DNA of 64,000 bases from an uncultured Clostridia bacterium (GTDB taxonomy: Bacteria > Bacillota > Clostridia > UMGS1810), in NCBI GenBank assembly GCA_934463165.1, contig CAKSJG010000005.1:1-64000 (forward strand), in the 5' to 3' direction. Every line of letters begins with the position of its first letter. Position 1 is the stretch's first letter. The position numbers and the translations under genes were made by a program. Shown here piece by piece: positions 7,083 through 15,075 of the stretch. Under the pieces are notes generated by a model. The model was given only the letters and a program-made list of their open reading frames with translations. It had not been told where the DNA came from and did not search any database.

Positions 7083-7976
7083 TCATTTCATATCGGCAGC
7101 AATACATTGGTCGATTAATGATTTCAGCTTCTCCATTTGTGATTTTCCGGTAACGGCGCCGACGATCGGTTCTCCGACGATGCTGCCGCTGCGGTTGACC
7201 ACATATGTTGTGGGATAGGCGTATACATTTTCGACAAACTTTCCTGCCTTGCTGTCGGAATCAAAGTATACGTTCCGGTAGGAAACGCCTTTCTTTTTCA
7301 AAACAGCCTTTGCCTCGGATATTGCCGCCTCATCTCCGTCCAGCGTGAAAGAATTTATTCCGATGAGAGAGCCGTCTTTCTCTGAAAGTTCCTTATTCAG
7401 CGCATCAAGTTCGGAAAGCTCACCCACGCAGGGAGAGCAGGTAGTGAACCAAAAGTTTACCACCGTGACAGCATTGCCTGAAAACAGCTCATCACTCTTT
7501 ATTTTGTTCCCGTCCAGATCCTTTCCTTCAAAGGACGGAAAAATTTCCATACTGTTGTTATCGGATGGCATGCTCATATCATTATCCGACGATTTTGGCA
7601 CTGCTTCCGGATATTTTTTTTCAATCATAGTCAGATTATTTTCAATATCCCGAATCTTCTCTGCTTCACCCTTAAGCAATTTAAGCTCGTCCTCCGTAAA
7701 CCGTTCCTTGACGGTATCAATGGTTTTGAGGAGAAAATCACCGTAGTTTTTACCGTCCTCCTGCAAAGTCATACCTTTGTCCGCTGCCGCAAAAACCTGT
7801 TCCCAAAGTTCGGTATTTTCTGCCAGAATCGCATTTTCCTGCGCCATCAGTTCTTTATGCATTGTTACCGCTTCCTCAGCATTTTTAGGTTCATTTTTGT
7901 CCGATGTCCCGCAGGCTCCCAAAGCCGGCATCAACAGCACAAGCGTCATCGCTGCTGCAAGTTTCTTTATACTCAT
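7083..7976 (-). CDS. TlpA-like thioredoxin-fold lipoprotein
   Basis: This 297-aa protein has a lipoprotein signal (LMPALGAC, lipid-anchored Cys22). A helical segment of about 110 residues follows, then a Ser/Asp/Met linker (130-143) and a redoxin/TlpA domain with the active site FTTCSPC (Cys180-Cys183). Such proteins reduce or oxidise thiols outside the membrane. It starts 2 nt after the stop of the 4Fe-4S membrane protein gene and is the last gene of a minus-strand operon with a CXXC microprotein and a PerR-like regulator. The membrane protein would pass electrons out to it, so a role in extracytoplasmic thiol or peroxide reduction is likely (inference). Confidence 0.85.
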   Translation of the reverse strand: MSIKKLAAAMTLVLLMPALGACGTSDKNEPKNAEEAVTMHKELMAQENAILAENTELWEQVFAAADKGMTLQEDGKNYGDFLLKTIDTVKERFTEDELKLLKGEAEKIRDIENNLTMIEKKYPEAVPKSSDNDMSMPSDNNSMEIFPSFEGKDLDGNKIKSDELFSGNAVTVVNFWFTTCSPCVGELSELDALNKELSEKDGSLIGINSFTLDGDEAAISEAKAVLKKKGVSYRNVYFDSDSKAGKFVENVYAYPTTYVVNRSGSIVGEPIVGAVTGKSQMEKLKSLIDQCIAADMK

Positions 7977-7978
7977 AT

Positions 7979-8911
7979 TTATTCCTCCCGATTTTTTGTT
8001 TTATCATCGGCGGCATTTGCGCCGCTTTTATCTTTACCTTCTCCGAAGCCAAATCGAAAACGAACGGCATTCGCGGGGCATGCCCGGACGCACATACCGC
8101 AGCGAATACATTCGGTATGATTCGGTGCTTTCGTCACGTCCACAGCCATTTTGCAAGCTTTTGCGCATTTTCCGCAGTCTACGCATTTGCTTTTGTCCAC
8201 TTTCATTTGAAACAGCGAAACCTTGTTCAAAATGGCATAGAACGCACCAAGCGGACACAGCCATTTGCAGAACGGTCTGTAAAACAACACGCTTACCGCA
8301 GCCACTGCAATCAAAACACTGAATTTCCAAGCAAACAATACTCCGAGCGCAGAACGAATACCGGAATTGACAACGGACAGCGGAATTGCCCCCTCCAATA
8401 CACCCTGCGGACAAATATACTTGCAGAAAAAGGGGTCACCCATTCCGACATCGTCTACCGCCAACGCCGGCAACAGAAACACCGTTACCAAGAGAACTGC
8501 GTATTTAATCCAAGTCAAACATTTCAGCTTTTTGGTTGAAAACTTTTTTGTCGGGATTTTATGCAGCAGCTCCTGAAACCAGCCGAACGGACACAAAAAG
8601 CCGCAGATAAAGCGCCCCAGCAATACTCCGAGCAATATGAGGGTTCCTGTAATATAATATGAGAAACCATATTTTGCAGACCCCGCCACCGTCTGAAGCG
8701 CACCGATAGGGCAGGCTCCGGATGCCGCAGGACAGGAGTAGCAGTTAAGTCCCGGCACACAAACTTTTTTTCCGGCTCCCCGATAAATTTTGCCTTTCAG
8801 AAAATTTGGCAGATGCAGATTGCTCAATAAAGCTGCCGCTGCTTGAATGTGCCCGCGGAAGCGAGTCAGTTTTTGTGATATACCTAAAAATTTCTTACCC
8901 AATTCCCACAC
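7979..8911 (-). CDS. 4Fe-4S membrane electron-transfer protein (NapH/CcdA-like partner of TlpA)
   Basis: This 310-aa integral membrane protein carries two CxxxCP-type motifs on membrane segments (CGFLCPFGW near residue 105 and CKWLCPLGA near 220). A C-terminal ferredoxin domain binds two clusters (CVDCGKCAKAC, then CIRCGMCVRACP). An N-terminal CYSCPAASGACPIGAL block is typical of the family. It resembles the NapH/NosR-type proteins that carry electrons from cytoplasmic ferredoxin across the membrane. The annotated start is GTG 8911, which overlaps the end of the microprotein gene by 17 bp; TTG 8902 is better spaced from GGAG and could be the true start. Coupled translation with the microprotein is expected. 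Confidence 0.8.
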   Translation of the reverse strand: MWELGKKFLGISQKLTRFRGHIQAAAALLSNLHLPNFLKGKIYRGAGKKVCVPGLNCYSCPAASGACPIGALQTVAGSAKYGFSYYITGTLILLGVLLGRFICGFLCPFGWFQELLHKIPTKKFSTKKLKCLTWIKYAVLLVTVFLLPALAVDDVGMGDPFFCKYICPQGVLEGAIPLSVVNSGIRSALGVLFAWKFSVLIAVAAVSVLFYRPFCKWLCPLGAFYAILNKVSLFQMKVDKSKCVDCGKCAKACKMAVDVTKAPNHTECIRCGMCVRACPANAVRFRFGFGEGKDKSGANAADDKTKNREE

Positions 8912-9035
8912 ACTCCAGACATAATCTGATTGCCTTGCTCAGCACGGTTGCCGCCTCACCCCGCAAAGCTCCGGCGCATAGCATTACTGTTCCGACAGCC
9001 AAAAGCAAAGCCTGCGCCGTCTTTTTCCAATGCAT
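8895..9035 (-). CDS. 46-aa CXXC microprotein (CD1871A family)
   Basis: A short, easily missed gene: MHWKKTAQALLLAVGTVML begins the protein, giving one hydrophobic membrane segment, and it ends ALSKAI-type with CLECVGIG. It matches the clostridial CD1871A-family CXXC proteins (conserved ALRGEAATVLSKAI core and LECxGIG tail) as I remember that family. ATG 9035 has GAGG 6 nt upstream; ATG 9047 is in frame but has its ribosome site too close. The stop overlaps the start of the next gene. Gene order PerR, microprotein, 4Fe-4S membrane protein, TlpA suggests that the Cys pair takes part in the same electron path. Confidence 0.75.
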   Translation of the reverse strand: MHWKKTAQALLLAVGTVMLCAGALRGEAATVLSKAIRLCLECVGIG

Positions 9036-9069
9036 ATATTGCCTCATCCTTTCTTTATCCGTTTTCGGA

Positions 9070-9462
9070 TTATATATTGCTTTTTATTTTACATTCCGGG
9101 CAGATTCCCTCGAACACGGCCCTGTGACGAAATACCGTGTAATTGGTCGCATCCGCAACCTTTTCATCCGGATCGGAAAGATAATTAAACGGAATATCAA
9201 TTACCTTTCCGCACTTAAGACAGATAATATGATAGTGAATGTCTGTTCTCAAATCATATCTGTCTGCACCCGGCACCTTGATGTGAAGTATTTCTCCGTC
9301 CTCTGACAAACAGTTTAAATTACGGTACACGGTACCCTGACTGATTTTTCCGTCAATCGCATGAACCTCCTCGTATATCGCGTTTGCGGTCGGATGATCT
9401 GTGTGGTTTCTGACCGTTTTCAGAATGATTCTGCGCTGTTTTGTTTCTCTGTGTTTCAGCAT
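9070..9462 (-). CDS. Fur/PerR-family metal-dependent repressor
   Basis: The 130-aa product has the Fur-family winged helix (PTANAIYEEV, GTVYRNLNCLSEDGEI) followed by the dimer domain with DIHYHIICLKCGKVID and CPEC, the two CxxC pairs that hold structural zinc. The His-rich regulatory site is present (HYHIIC). Short length and the partner genes (thiol-redox proteins) fit a PerR-type peroxide sensor better than an iron-uptake Fur, but the sequence alone cannot prove it. It is the first gene of the operon, 23 nt upstream of the microprotein, and probably represses its own promoter, where a PerR-like palindrome overlaps the start of transcription (9661-9677). Confidence 0.85.
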   Translation of the reverse strand: MLKHRETKQRRIILKTVRNHTDHPTANAIYEEVHAIDGKISQGTVYRNLNCLSEDGEILHIKVPGADRYDLRTDIHYHIICLKCGKVIDIPFNYLSDPDEKVADATNYTVFRHRAVFEGICPECKIKSNI

Positions 9463-9660
9463 TATTTATGCGCTCTCCTAAGTTTTGTCATATTTCAAAT
9501 TTGTTATTCAGCGTCCGTCAATCGGAACATGTTCCTTGCACGGAGCAACAGCAGTATATGCAGGGCAAACGCCTTCATTGAGTTTTTCTTGATTCTTGTT
9601 CTCGCATATTTATTGTTTTTTATAATCACTTCATGCAGTTCATTTCATTTTTGTGTATTA

Positions 9661-9711
9661 TTAGGAATTATTCTTAATAGTAATTATACAGCAATCTATT
9701 CTTCTTGTCAA
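9661..9711 (-). promoter_or_regulatory. Consensus promoter with a PerR-box-like palindrome
   Basis: On the minus strand: TTGACA (9706-9711), exactly 17 bp, TATAAT (9683-9688). Just downstream of the -10 lies TTAGGAATTATTCTTAA (9661-9677), close to the PerR box (TTAGAATNATTCTAA) apart from one extra base in each arm. This is the expected place for autorepression by the Fur/PerR gene about 200 nt downstream. The leader between them also holds a perfect palindrome GGAACATGTTCC (9524-9535). Confidence 0.65.
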
Positions 9712-9902
9712 GAAAAACGCTGAAAATCTTCACTGATCTCTGCTTTTTCGGCATTTTGCACTATGAAAATTTTTATGATTTTTTTGCTTTTTTTAAAAAC
9801 ACAAAAACTATTTTTCTTTCAAATCTAAAAAAATCATCAGTATGTATTGCCAAAAAGAATTTATGTGGCAGAATACAAAATAACCGTATATGACGAGGAG
9901 GT

Positions 9903-10025
9903 GTGACGATAAAAAAATCAGAACAGATTGCGATAATGGCTGAAAAAGCGAGCCTGTTCCTCAAATATGCTCTCCTGTTCTGCCGCAAACATGACATATG
10001 TAACCTTTATTTATTATTCATATGA
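9903..10025 (+). other. Possible decayed small gene with ATA in place of its start
   Basis: AGGAGG at 9896-9901 is followed 7 nt later by ATA at 9909 and then a clean frame (KKSEQIAIMAEKASLF...) of about 39 residues ending at TGA 10023-10025. GTG 9903 is in frame but too close to the ribosome site. The match between ribosome site and an ATA codon suggests a start lost by one G-to-A change. I do not recognise the peptide. Between 9712 and 9895 I see only AT-rich sequence. Confidence 0.2.
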
Positions 10026-10130
10026 ACTCTTGAAAAAGAATTTCGAAAATTTTTCGGACTTTGTTTTTGATGATACTTAAAATAATTAATAAATTCATTT
10101 TCGTTTGTAAAATTCATTTCCGCGGCAATT
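10007..10130 (-). pseudogene. 3' remnant of an AraC-family regulator
   Basis: Read on the minus strand, the frame gives IAAEMNFTNENEFINYFKYH, then QKQSPKNFRNSF, then a stop at 10007-10009. This is the second helix-turn-helix of an AraC/XylS regulator, like IAxxxGFxxxxYFxxxFKKxxGxSPxxYR. Everything upstream of it is missing: the sequence changes abruptly to GH127 sequence on the other strand at about 10130. It is thus the broken partner of the GH127 gene beside it. Confidence 0.6.
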
Positions 10131-10653
10131 GCCTATAAGCACGCGACGGGTAAGGATGCTTTTTTGCGATATATGATTGATTATGCTGACTGTATATACA
10201 AGGTGTTTATACAGGATAAAAGCGCCGCATTCACAACTCCGGGACATCAGGAGATAGAGCTTGCGCTCGTGAAGCTCTATGAAGAGACCGACAATAAAAA
10301 ATATCTTGAACTTGCCGAATTTTTTTGGGACAGCCGCATCGGCTGTAGAAGCAGACAGCGGAAAGGTAGCAATAATGCGCGGCCCTGTTGTTTACTGTGC
10401 TGAGGCTGTAGACAACGGCGGCAATCTCGGTGATTTGTTCATATCTGCTCATGGCACTTTCGCATGCGAGTATGACGAACTTTCACAGCTTCATTCACTT
10501 GTTGCCGATGGCGAAAGAAAAGAGACTCAAACAAAACTTTATTCAAAGTTTGATGGTAGGACTGCTCATTGCAAAATACGCTTGATTCCTTATTATACAT
10601 TTGCAAACAGAGGTGACAGTGAGATGAGAGTTTGGATGAATGTTAAATTATAA
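10131..10653 (+). pseudogene. GH127 (beta-L-arabinofuranosidase family) remnant with large internal deletion
   Basis: Two pieces of a glycoside hydrolase family 127 protein remain. The first, 10131 to about 10320, reads AIAYKHATGKDAFL, YADCIYKVFIQ, TPGHQEIELALVKLYEETDN and LELAEFF. The second, about 10335-10653 in another frame, reads VEADSGKVAIMRGPVVYC, then IPYYTFANRGDSEMRVWM near the end. Family members are about 600 residues or more, so most of the catalytic middle is gone, along with the N-terminus. The abrupt joins at 10130 and near 10330 show at least two deletions. It once probably formed an arabinoside-use locus with the AraC regulator fragment. Confidence 0.7.
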
Positions 10654-10672
10654 AAATAAATATTAAGCGATA

Positions 10673-10718
10673 AATAATGCAGTGTGCCCGACTTTTTTGT
10701 CGGACACACTGCATTATT
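10673..10718. terminator. Strong bidirectional terminator
   Basis: A 20-bp stem with one mismatch (10673-10692 with 10699-10718) around a TTTTTT loop. It separates the GH127 debris from the minus-strand SLH gene. Confidence 0.8.
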
Positions 10719-10754
10719 TTGACTTGTTGTTTTTTGTTGTTTATCGGATTGTAT

Positions 10755-11414
10755 TTAACGGTTTTTTTCATCAAGTCTTATTCTCAAGGTGATTTTTTCT
10801 ATACCGTTTTTTCCGTCCATGATTGTATATTCAGCCGGATCTCCGAAACCTGTCTGCATCATTAACGGTAAATCCAGGCTGTTACATATTGCATTTGCGG
10901 CATCTCGGCGTATCATATCGGCGTTGATATCAAGAATCAGTCCTTTAGTAACACCGTATAAAGATGCGGCAACATTGTATCCCGCAGGATATCCGCCGCG
11001 CGCCTCTGCCATTGGTTCATAACCTAAAATGCATACAAGCATTTTTACAAATTCTTCATTTGTAACTTTGTTTTCGGGGTTGAAATTGCCGTTTTCGTCT
11101 CCGATTACTATTTTTTCTTTTTTTGCCGCGCATACATACTTATATGCCCAGTGGTCAGCGCTGACATCAGGGAAAGTATCCGAATCCGTAATTTCGGAAA
11201 TGCCGTCTATTCCTGCGGAAGCCAATAGCATTTTAACTGCTTCCGCCCTTGTTACGGTATCGTTCTCGCGAAGATTTCCGTCGGGGTCTCCCACCATTAT
11301 TCCGTAGGTGCGAAGCTCTGATTTTCTGCTCTCGGTAAGCTCTTCCGAAGAAGCGAATGCCGCCTGAGAAGCAAAACACATAAAACATAAAACAACACAA
11401 ATCAATTTTTTCAT
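10755..11414 (-). CDS. Secreted SLH-domain protein
   Basis: This 219-aa protein starts with a signal peptide (MKKLICVVLCFMCFASQAAFA). It carries about three S-layer homology repeats: one with the GDPDGNLRENDTVTRAEAVKM block, one with FPDVSADHWAYKYV then IGDENGNFNPENKVTNEEFVKM, and a third with ATRDAAN-like DMIRRDAANAICNSL. SLH repeats bind pyruvylated cell-wall polymer, so the protein should be attached to the wall. It has almost no extra domain and may act as an accessory or sensor piece. It starts 34 nt after the stop of the BlaR1-like gene with a good AGGAG site, so it is probably the third gene of the BlaI/BlaR1-like operon. Confidence 0.85.
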   Translation of the reverse strand: MKKLICVVLCFMCFASQAAFASSEELTESRKSELRTYGIMVGDPDGNLRENDTVTRAEAVKMLLASAGIDGISEITDSDTFPDVSADHWAYKYVCAAKKEKIVIGDENGNFNPENKVTNEEFVKMLVCILGYEPMAEARGGYPAGYNVAASLYGVTKGLILDINADMIRRDAANAICNSLDLPLMMQTGFGDPAEYTIMDGKNGIEKITLRIRLDEKNR

Positions 11415-11447
11415 TTTGAAACACTCCTGTCTGTATAAGTATTTTTT

Positions 11448-13127
11448 TCAATAGATTATATAGTCACCTTCAACATTCCATTCGTTGTTTGTTATTCCCT
11501 GAAGCTCAATATCATATGATTTTTCTTTGTCAAATCCCATAAAAGAATATATATTTGTTTTGTTTGCAAGCACACCGTATTCCGTCACTACTTCTTTTGT
11601 TTCCGAATCTTTGAAGGTGACATTTACATAATAATCGGAATTCATGTCAAAGAACATAGAGATGTTTCCGCTTGCATCGCTTGAAACATTATTGTTTGTA
11701 TTCCGGCAGTTGTTTTTGTAAGAAAATTTATCGACAATATAGCTGTTTTTGAGATTTGCATTTTTTTCCTCCGATTTAACAATGCCCGCGTTTTTAAGCT
11801 CGTCTTCAATATCGGATATTTTGGGCTTTTCATTATTTTCCGATATAACGGTAAAAACGTCAAAACAATAATTTCCGTTTTGATCTTCATTAACCTTATA
11901 TTTATTGGTTCTGATATCGGTATCTGAATTTTTTGAATCTTCATTAGGATCGGATATATCCGTTTTTGTTTCAGCGCCTGTATTTTTTTGTGTATAAGTT
12001 TCCGGCTTTTCCGTACTTTTTCGGGCAAGCAAGGTTTCTTTCGAAATGATCGTGTTTGCAGATTCGCATGATGTTATATTTTGCTCATTAAGTGAAAAAT
12101 CATTTTTTGTATTCTGCTTATTGCCGGCATATGAAAAGTTTGTACCCTTTTCGGCAACATGTGTTTTGTTGTTTTTTAATGCATGACTCGGAGAATCCGT
12201 GCACAGTATAAGTACCAACGTCAGGCAGACGGCAATTGATATAATCTTAAGGGCTGTATGCATGTCTTTAAAGTTTATTATTGCCTTAATTCTTTTTTTC
12301 GCTGCTCCGGAAAAAGAACAAATGGTGTATACTATGGATTTTGGCCGTGATACCGAAGCTTGCGACAGTATTGATTCAAGATATATTTTTCTTTTATCCT
12401 CGCTGAGTGTAAGGACGGCGAGCTCATCACATGCATATTCCATATCTGACGAAAATATAAAAAACAATATCCAGTTAATCGGGTTAAACCAATTTATTGC
12501 AAGCAAAATACACGCAAAGGGCTTAAAAATATGGTCAAGCCGTTTAATGTGCATTTTTTCATGAAGAATAATACTTTGCTCATCCGATTTGCTCAATTTA
12601 TACGGTATGTATATCTTTGGCGCTGTAATACCGAATACGAAAGACGAATTTGTCTTATCGGTATAATAAATATTTTCTTCCTTTTTCATTGCAAACCGCA
12701 GCTTGTTTTTAAGCCGTATATACGATAATATTCCGTAAATCAGCATTAATCCGACTCCGGCCGCCCATATATATGACAATATTTCTTCATTGCTTACGCT
12801 TCTGTGCGAATTACCGATATCTTTTAAAAATTCATTTTTGCCGCCGGCGGCAATGCTGTCCGTAACATTTTTTAAACCGATTTGTGAATCCGTACCGATA
12901 AATTCGAAATTAACGCGGGGTTCTGCCGGACTGTTATATACCCCGAACGGCGACTGCGGAACAATCGGCAAAATCAGCCTTGCGGCAATCGGAATCCATA
13001 GCAGAAAAAGATATCGCCTCGGAAAGTGAAATCTGTATAATACAAATTTAATAAGTATTATTATCAGGGCAGTGACGGCTGCAGCAGTGTTCATTTTAAT
13101 TATAACTTTAAAAACATCTGTTATCAT
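11448..13127 (-). CDS. BlaR1-like M56 membrane metallopeptidase with an unusual sensor region
   Basis: The N-terminal 310 residues form an M56/BlaR1-type membrane peptidase. Several membrane helices are present (for example AAAVTALIIILIKFVLY), the zinc motif is HEKMH (HExxH) at about residue 190, and the downstream EYACDEL supplies the third ligand. BlaR1 proteins cleave the BlaI repressor after binding a signal. Here the part after the last membrane helix (about residues 325-559) is not the penicillin-binding domain of true BlaR1. It is a low-complexity Asn/Lys/Thr/Glu-rich linker (about 330-410) and a small beta-rich domain (about 415-559) with no hallmark I recognise. The ligand is therefore probably not a beta-lactam. 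The start overlaps the BlaI gene by 4 bp, so expression is coupled. Confidence 0.85.
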   Translation of the reverse strand: MITDVFKVIIKMNTAAAVTALIIILIKFVLYRFHFPRRYLFLLWIPIAARLILPIVPQSPFGVYNSPAEPRVNFEFIGTDSQIGLKNVTDSIAAGGKNEFLKDIGNSHRSVSNEEILSYIWAAGVGLMLIYGILSYIRLKNKLRFAMKKEENIYYTDKTNSSFVFGITAPKIYIPYKLSKSDEQSIILHEKMHIKRLDHIFKPFACILLAINWFNPINWILFFIFSSDMEYACDELAVLTLSEDKRKIYLESILSQASVSRPKSIVYTICSFSGAAKKRIKAIINFKDMHTALKIISIAVCLTLVLILCTDSPSHALKNNKTHVAEKGTNFSYAGNKQNTKNDFSLNEQNITSCESANTIISKETLLARKSTEKPETYTQKNTGAETKTDISDPNEDSKNSDTDIRTNKYKVNEDQNGNYCFDVFTVISENNEKPKISDIEDELKNAGIVKSEEKNANLKNSYIVDKFSYKNNCRNTNNNVSSDASGNISMFFDMNSDYYVNVTFKDSETKEVVTEYGVLANKTNIYSFMGFDKEKSYDIELQGITNNEWNVEGDYIIY

Positions 13128-13492
13128 TGCACGTCCTCCGCCGTATTATCAATTAAATGCCGTATTTCCTCCGCTTCTTTTTCTGTCAGCTTCTTAGTTC
13201 TCATAAATGATGCAATAAACGCCGGAAGAGAGCCGCCGAAGGTGTTGTTAACAACGTATTCACTCTCAAACGATTGTACGTTCTTTTGAGAAATCAGCGA
13301 CACCACCGTTCCGTTTTCGTTTTTCAACAAACCTTTTTCCGAAAGTTTTTTAATCATTGTATATGTTGTTGATTTTTTCCATCCGAGTTTGTTAAAACTG
13401 AGTTTTACAAGATCACCCGAGCAAATCGGTTCACTTTCCCATACCAACAGCATAAATTTGTAATCGCTTGCACACAGCTTATTTTGTTCCAC
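13124..13492 (-). CDS. BlaI/MecI/CopY-family repressor
   Basis: The 122-aa length and the fold (LLVWESEPICSGDLVKLSF, then GWKKSTTYTMIKKLSEKGLL, then a dimerisation tail) match BlaI/MecI proteins. These small winged-helix dimers are inactivated by cleavage by the cognate BlaR1-type peptidase. GTG 13492 was chosen because AAGGAG sits 7 nt upstream. The gene overlaps the BlaR1-like gene by ATGA-type coupling, and operator-like palindromes lie just upstream at 13511-13550. Confidence 0.85.
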   Translation of the reverse strand: MEQNKLCASDYKFMLLVWESEPICSGDLVKLSFNKLGWKKSTTYTMIKKLSEKGLLKNENGTVVSLISQKNVQSFESEYVVNNTFGGSLPAFIASFMRTKKLTEKEAEEIRHLIDNTAEDVQ

Positions 13493-13510
13493 AAAATCAC
13501 TCCTTGATTG

Positions 13511-13550
13511 GTCTATGACTATAGTCTGTAATTAGTCTATCATAATAGAC
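13511..13550 (-). promoter_or_regulatory. Two palindromic operators before the BlaI gene
   Basis: GTCTATCATAATAGAC (13535-13550) is a perfect inverted repeat with 6-bp arms, and GACTATAGTC (13517-13526) is a perfect palindrome beside another GTCTAT half-site at 13511. Paired palindromes in front of a BlaI gene are the normal arrangement for autorepression. Confidence 0.6.
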
Positions 13551-13593
13551 CGATTTTGTCAATAGAAAATTAAAATTTATTTATAAAATATTC

Positions 13594-13630
13594 TTACAAA
13601 AAAGGGTACTTCCTTATTAGGAAATACCCT
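13594..13630 (-). terminator. Terminator of the hydrogenase operon
   Basis: On the minus strand, GGGTATTTCC pairs with GGAAGTACCC around a 6-nt loop and is followed by a run of T (plus-strand A run at about 13598-13603). It lies 8 nt after the stop of the hydrogenase gene. Confidence 0.75.
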
Positions 13631-13637
13631 GAGGACT

Positions 13638-15062
13638 TTACCTTCCGAGAACAGATACCGCATCTTTAATGGTTTTTTCCAATGCCTCTCTGCCGTATTT
13701 GTCAACTTCAGCTTTGTTTTTTTCACCGTGCGTCAGACATCCCGCGCCGCCTATACATCCGCCTGTGCATGCCATTCCTTCAATGAAATTGGCATCAAGC
13801 AAATTTCTTTTTTTCTTAAGAAGTGCCGTTCGGCATTCTTCAATTCCGTCACATGAAATTGCCTTAAGTTCAAAATCATCTATGCCTTGCTCCTTTAAAC
13901 CTTCAGCCACTGCATCGGCAAGACCGCCGCATCTTGCAAATATTCTTCCGAAATATGATGCATTGTCAAGAACATCTTCTTTAAGGGTCGTGATGTCTAT
14001 ATCCTTGCTGTCAAACAGTGCTTGCAGCTCTTCAAAAGTCATTGCCGCATCAACATACGGTTTTACGGCTTCATTTTGTATCTCTGCCTTTTTTGCGGTG
14101 CACGGGCCGATAAATACTATTTTTGCATTCTCGGTTGTATCTTTAATATATTTTGAGATTGTCGCCATTGGAGAAAGATTGTGTGATACATATTGCTTTA
14201 TTTCCGGAAAGGCTGTTTCAATATATCTGACAAATGCCGGACAGCATGAACTGGTTAAAAATTTCTTTTCCGCAAGTTCTTTTGATTCCGCCTGGGCGAC
14301 CATATCTGCGCCGAGTGCTGCTTCGATGACCGTATGAAATCCCAGCTCTTTAAGCCCGCTTATTACCTGACCGAGCTTGGCGTAGGTAAACTGACTTGAT
14401 ATAGACGGTGCAACAACTGCATAAAGCTTAGTGCCGGTTTCCTTAGATTCCTTTACGAGTCTTATTACATCGAGTATATAAGACTTGTCGGTTATTGCTC
14501 CGAAAGGGCATTGATAAACGCATGCGCCGCAGGCGATGCACTTATCGTTGTCAATTTTTGCGGCTTTGTTTTCATCCATCTCAATAGCTTTTATTTTGCA
14601 TGCATTCTGGCACGGACGTTTACGGCCGACAATTGCAGAAAATGGGCAGACCTTTGCGCATGCGCCGCATTCTTTGCATTTGGATTTGTCTATGTGTGCA
14701 ACATGATTTTCGTCAAATGTAAGCGCGCCGAACCTGCATACATCCTCGCATCTGTGAGCCAGGCATCCGCGGCATGCATTTGTCACTTCATATCCTCCGA
14801 CGGGGCACTCATCACAAGCAATGTCTATAACTTCGATTACATTCGGGTTTATTTTGTCTCCGCCCATTGCAAGCTTGACCCGTTCACCGAGAATAGCTCT
14901 TTCTTTATATACACAGCAGCGCATCGTCGGTGTGTTTCCCGGAACAATTGTTTTCGGAATGTTTAAAACATTTTCAAGCAGTTCATCCTTCCATGCAAGG
15001 CGTGCTACCTCACGCAGAACTTTGTATTTAAGGTGCTGGACCTTTGTGTCAAACTTTCTCAA
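13638..15062 (-). CDS. [FeFe]-hydrogenase-like protein, group-B type motifs
   Basis: This 474-aa protein has an N-terminal 2x[4Fe-4S]-rich region: CRGCLAHRCEDVC, CKECGACAKVCPF, CQNACKIKA and CIACGACVYQCPF. A catalytic H-cluster domain follows, with motifs TSCCPAF (about residue 270), PCTAKKAE and EGMACTGGCIGGAGC. The L1 and L3 signatures differ from the TSCCPGW and EVMACPGGC of ordinary group-A hydrogenases and match the little-studied group-B enzymes. H2 production or uptake is likely but not proved. It is the last gene of the locus, 13 nt behind the SpoIIE-type phosphatase gene, and is followed by a terminator. No HydEFG maturation genes are in the window. Confidence 0.85.
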   Translation of the reverse strand: MRKFDTKVQHLKYKVLREVARLAWKDELLENVLNIPKTIVPGNTPTMRCCVYKERAILGERVKLAMGGDKINPNVIEVIDIACDECPVGGYEVTNACRGCLAHRCEDVCRFGALTFDENHVAHIDKSKCKECGACAKVCPFSAIVGRKRPCQNACKIKAIEMDENKAAKIDNDKCIACGACVYQCPFGAITDKSYILDVIRLVKESKETGTKLYAVVAPSISSQFTYAKLGQVISGLKELGFHTVIEAALGADMVAQAESKELAEKKFLTSSCCPAFVRYIETAFPEIKQYVSHNLSPMATISKYIKDTTENAKIVFIGPCTAKKAEIQNEAVKPYVDAAMTFEELQALFDSKDIDITTLKEDVLDNASYFGRIFARCGGLADAVAEGLKEQGIDDFELKAISCDGIEECRTALLKKKRNLLDANFIEGMACTGGCIGGAGCLTHGEKNKAEVDKYGREALEKTIKDAVSVLGR

Positions 15063-15075
15063 TGATTATTCCTCC

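Noticed and set aside
9524..9535. LexA/DinR box
   Set aside because: GGAACATGTTCC is palindromic, but LexA boxes of Firmicutes need four bases between GAAC and GTTC; here there are two.
14511..14966. Open frame on the plus strand inside the hydrogenase gene
   Set aside because: Antisense shadow of the Cys-rich ferredoxin region; no start signals and no family resemblance.
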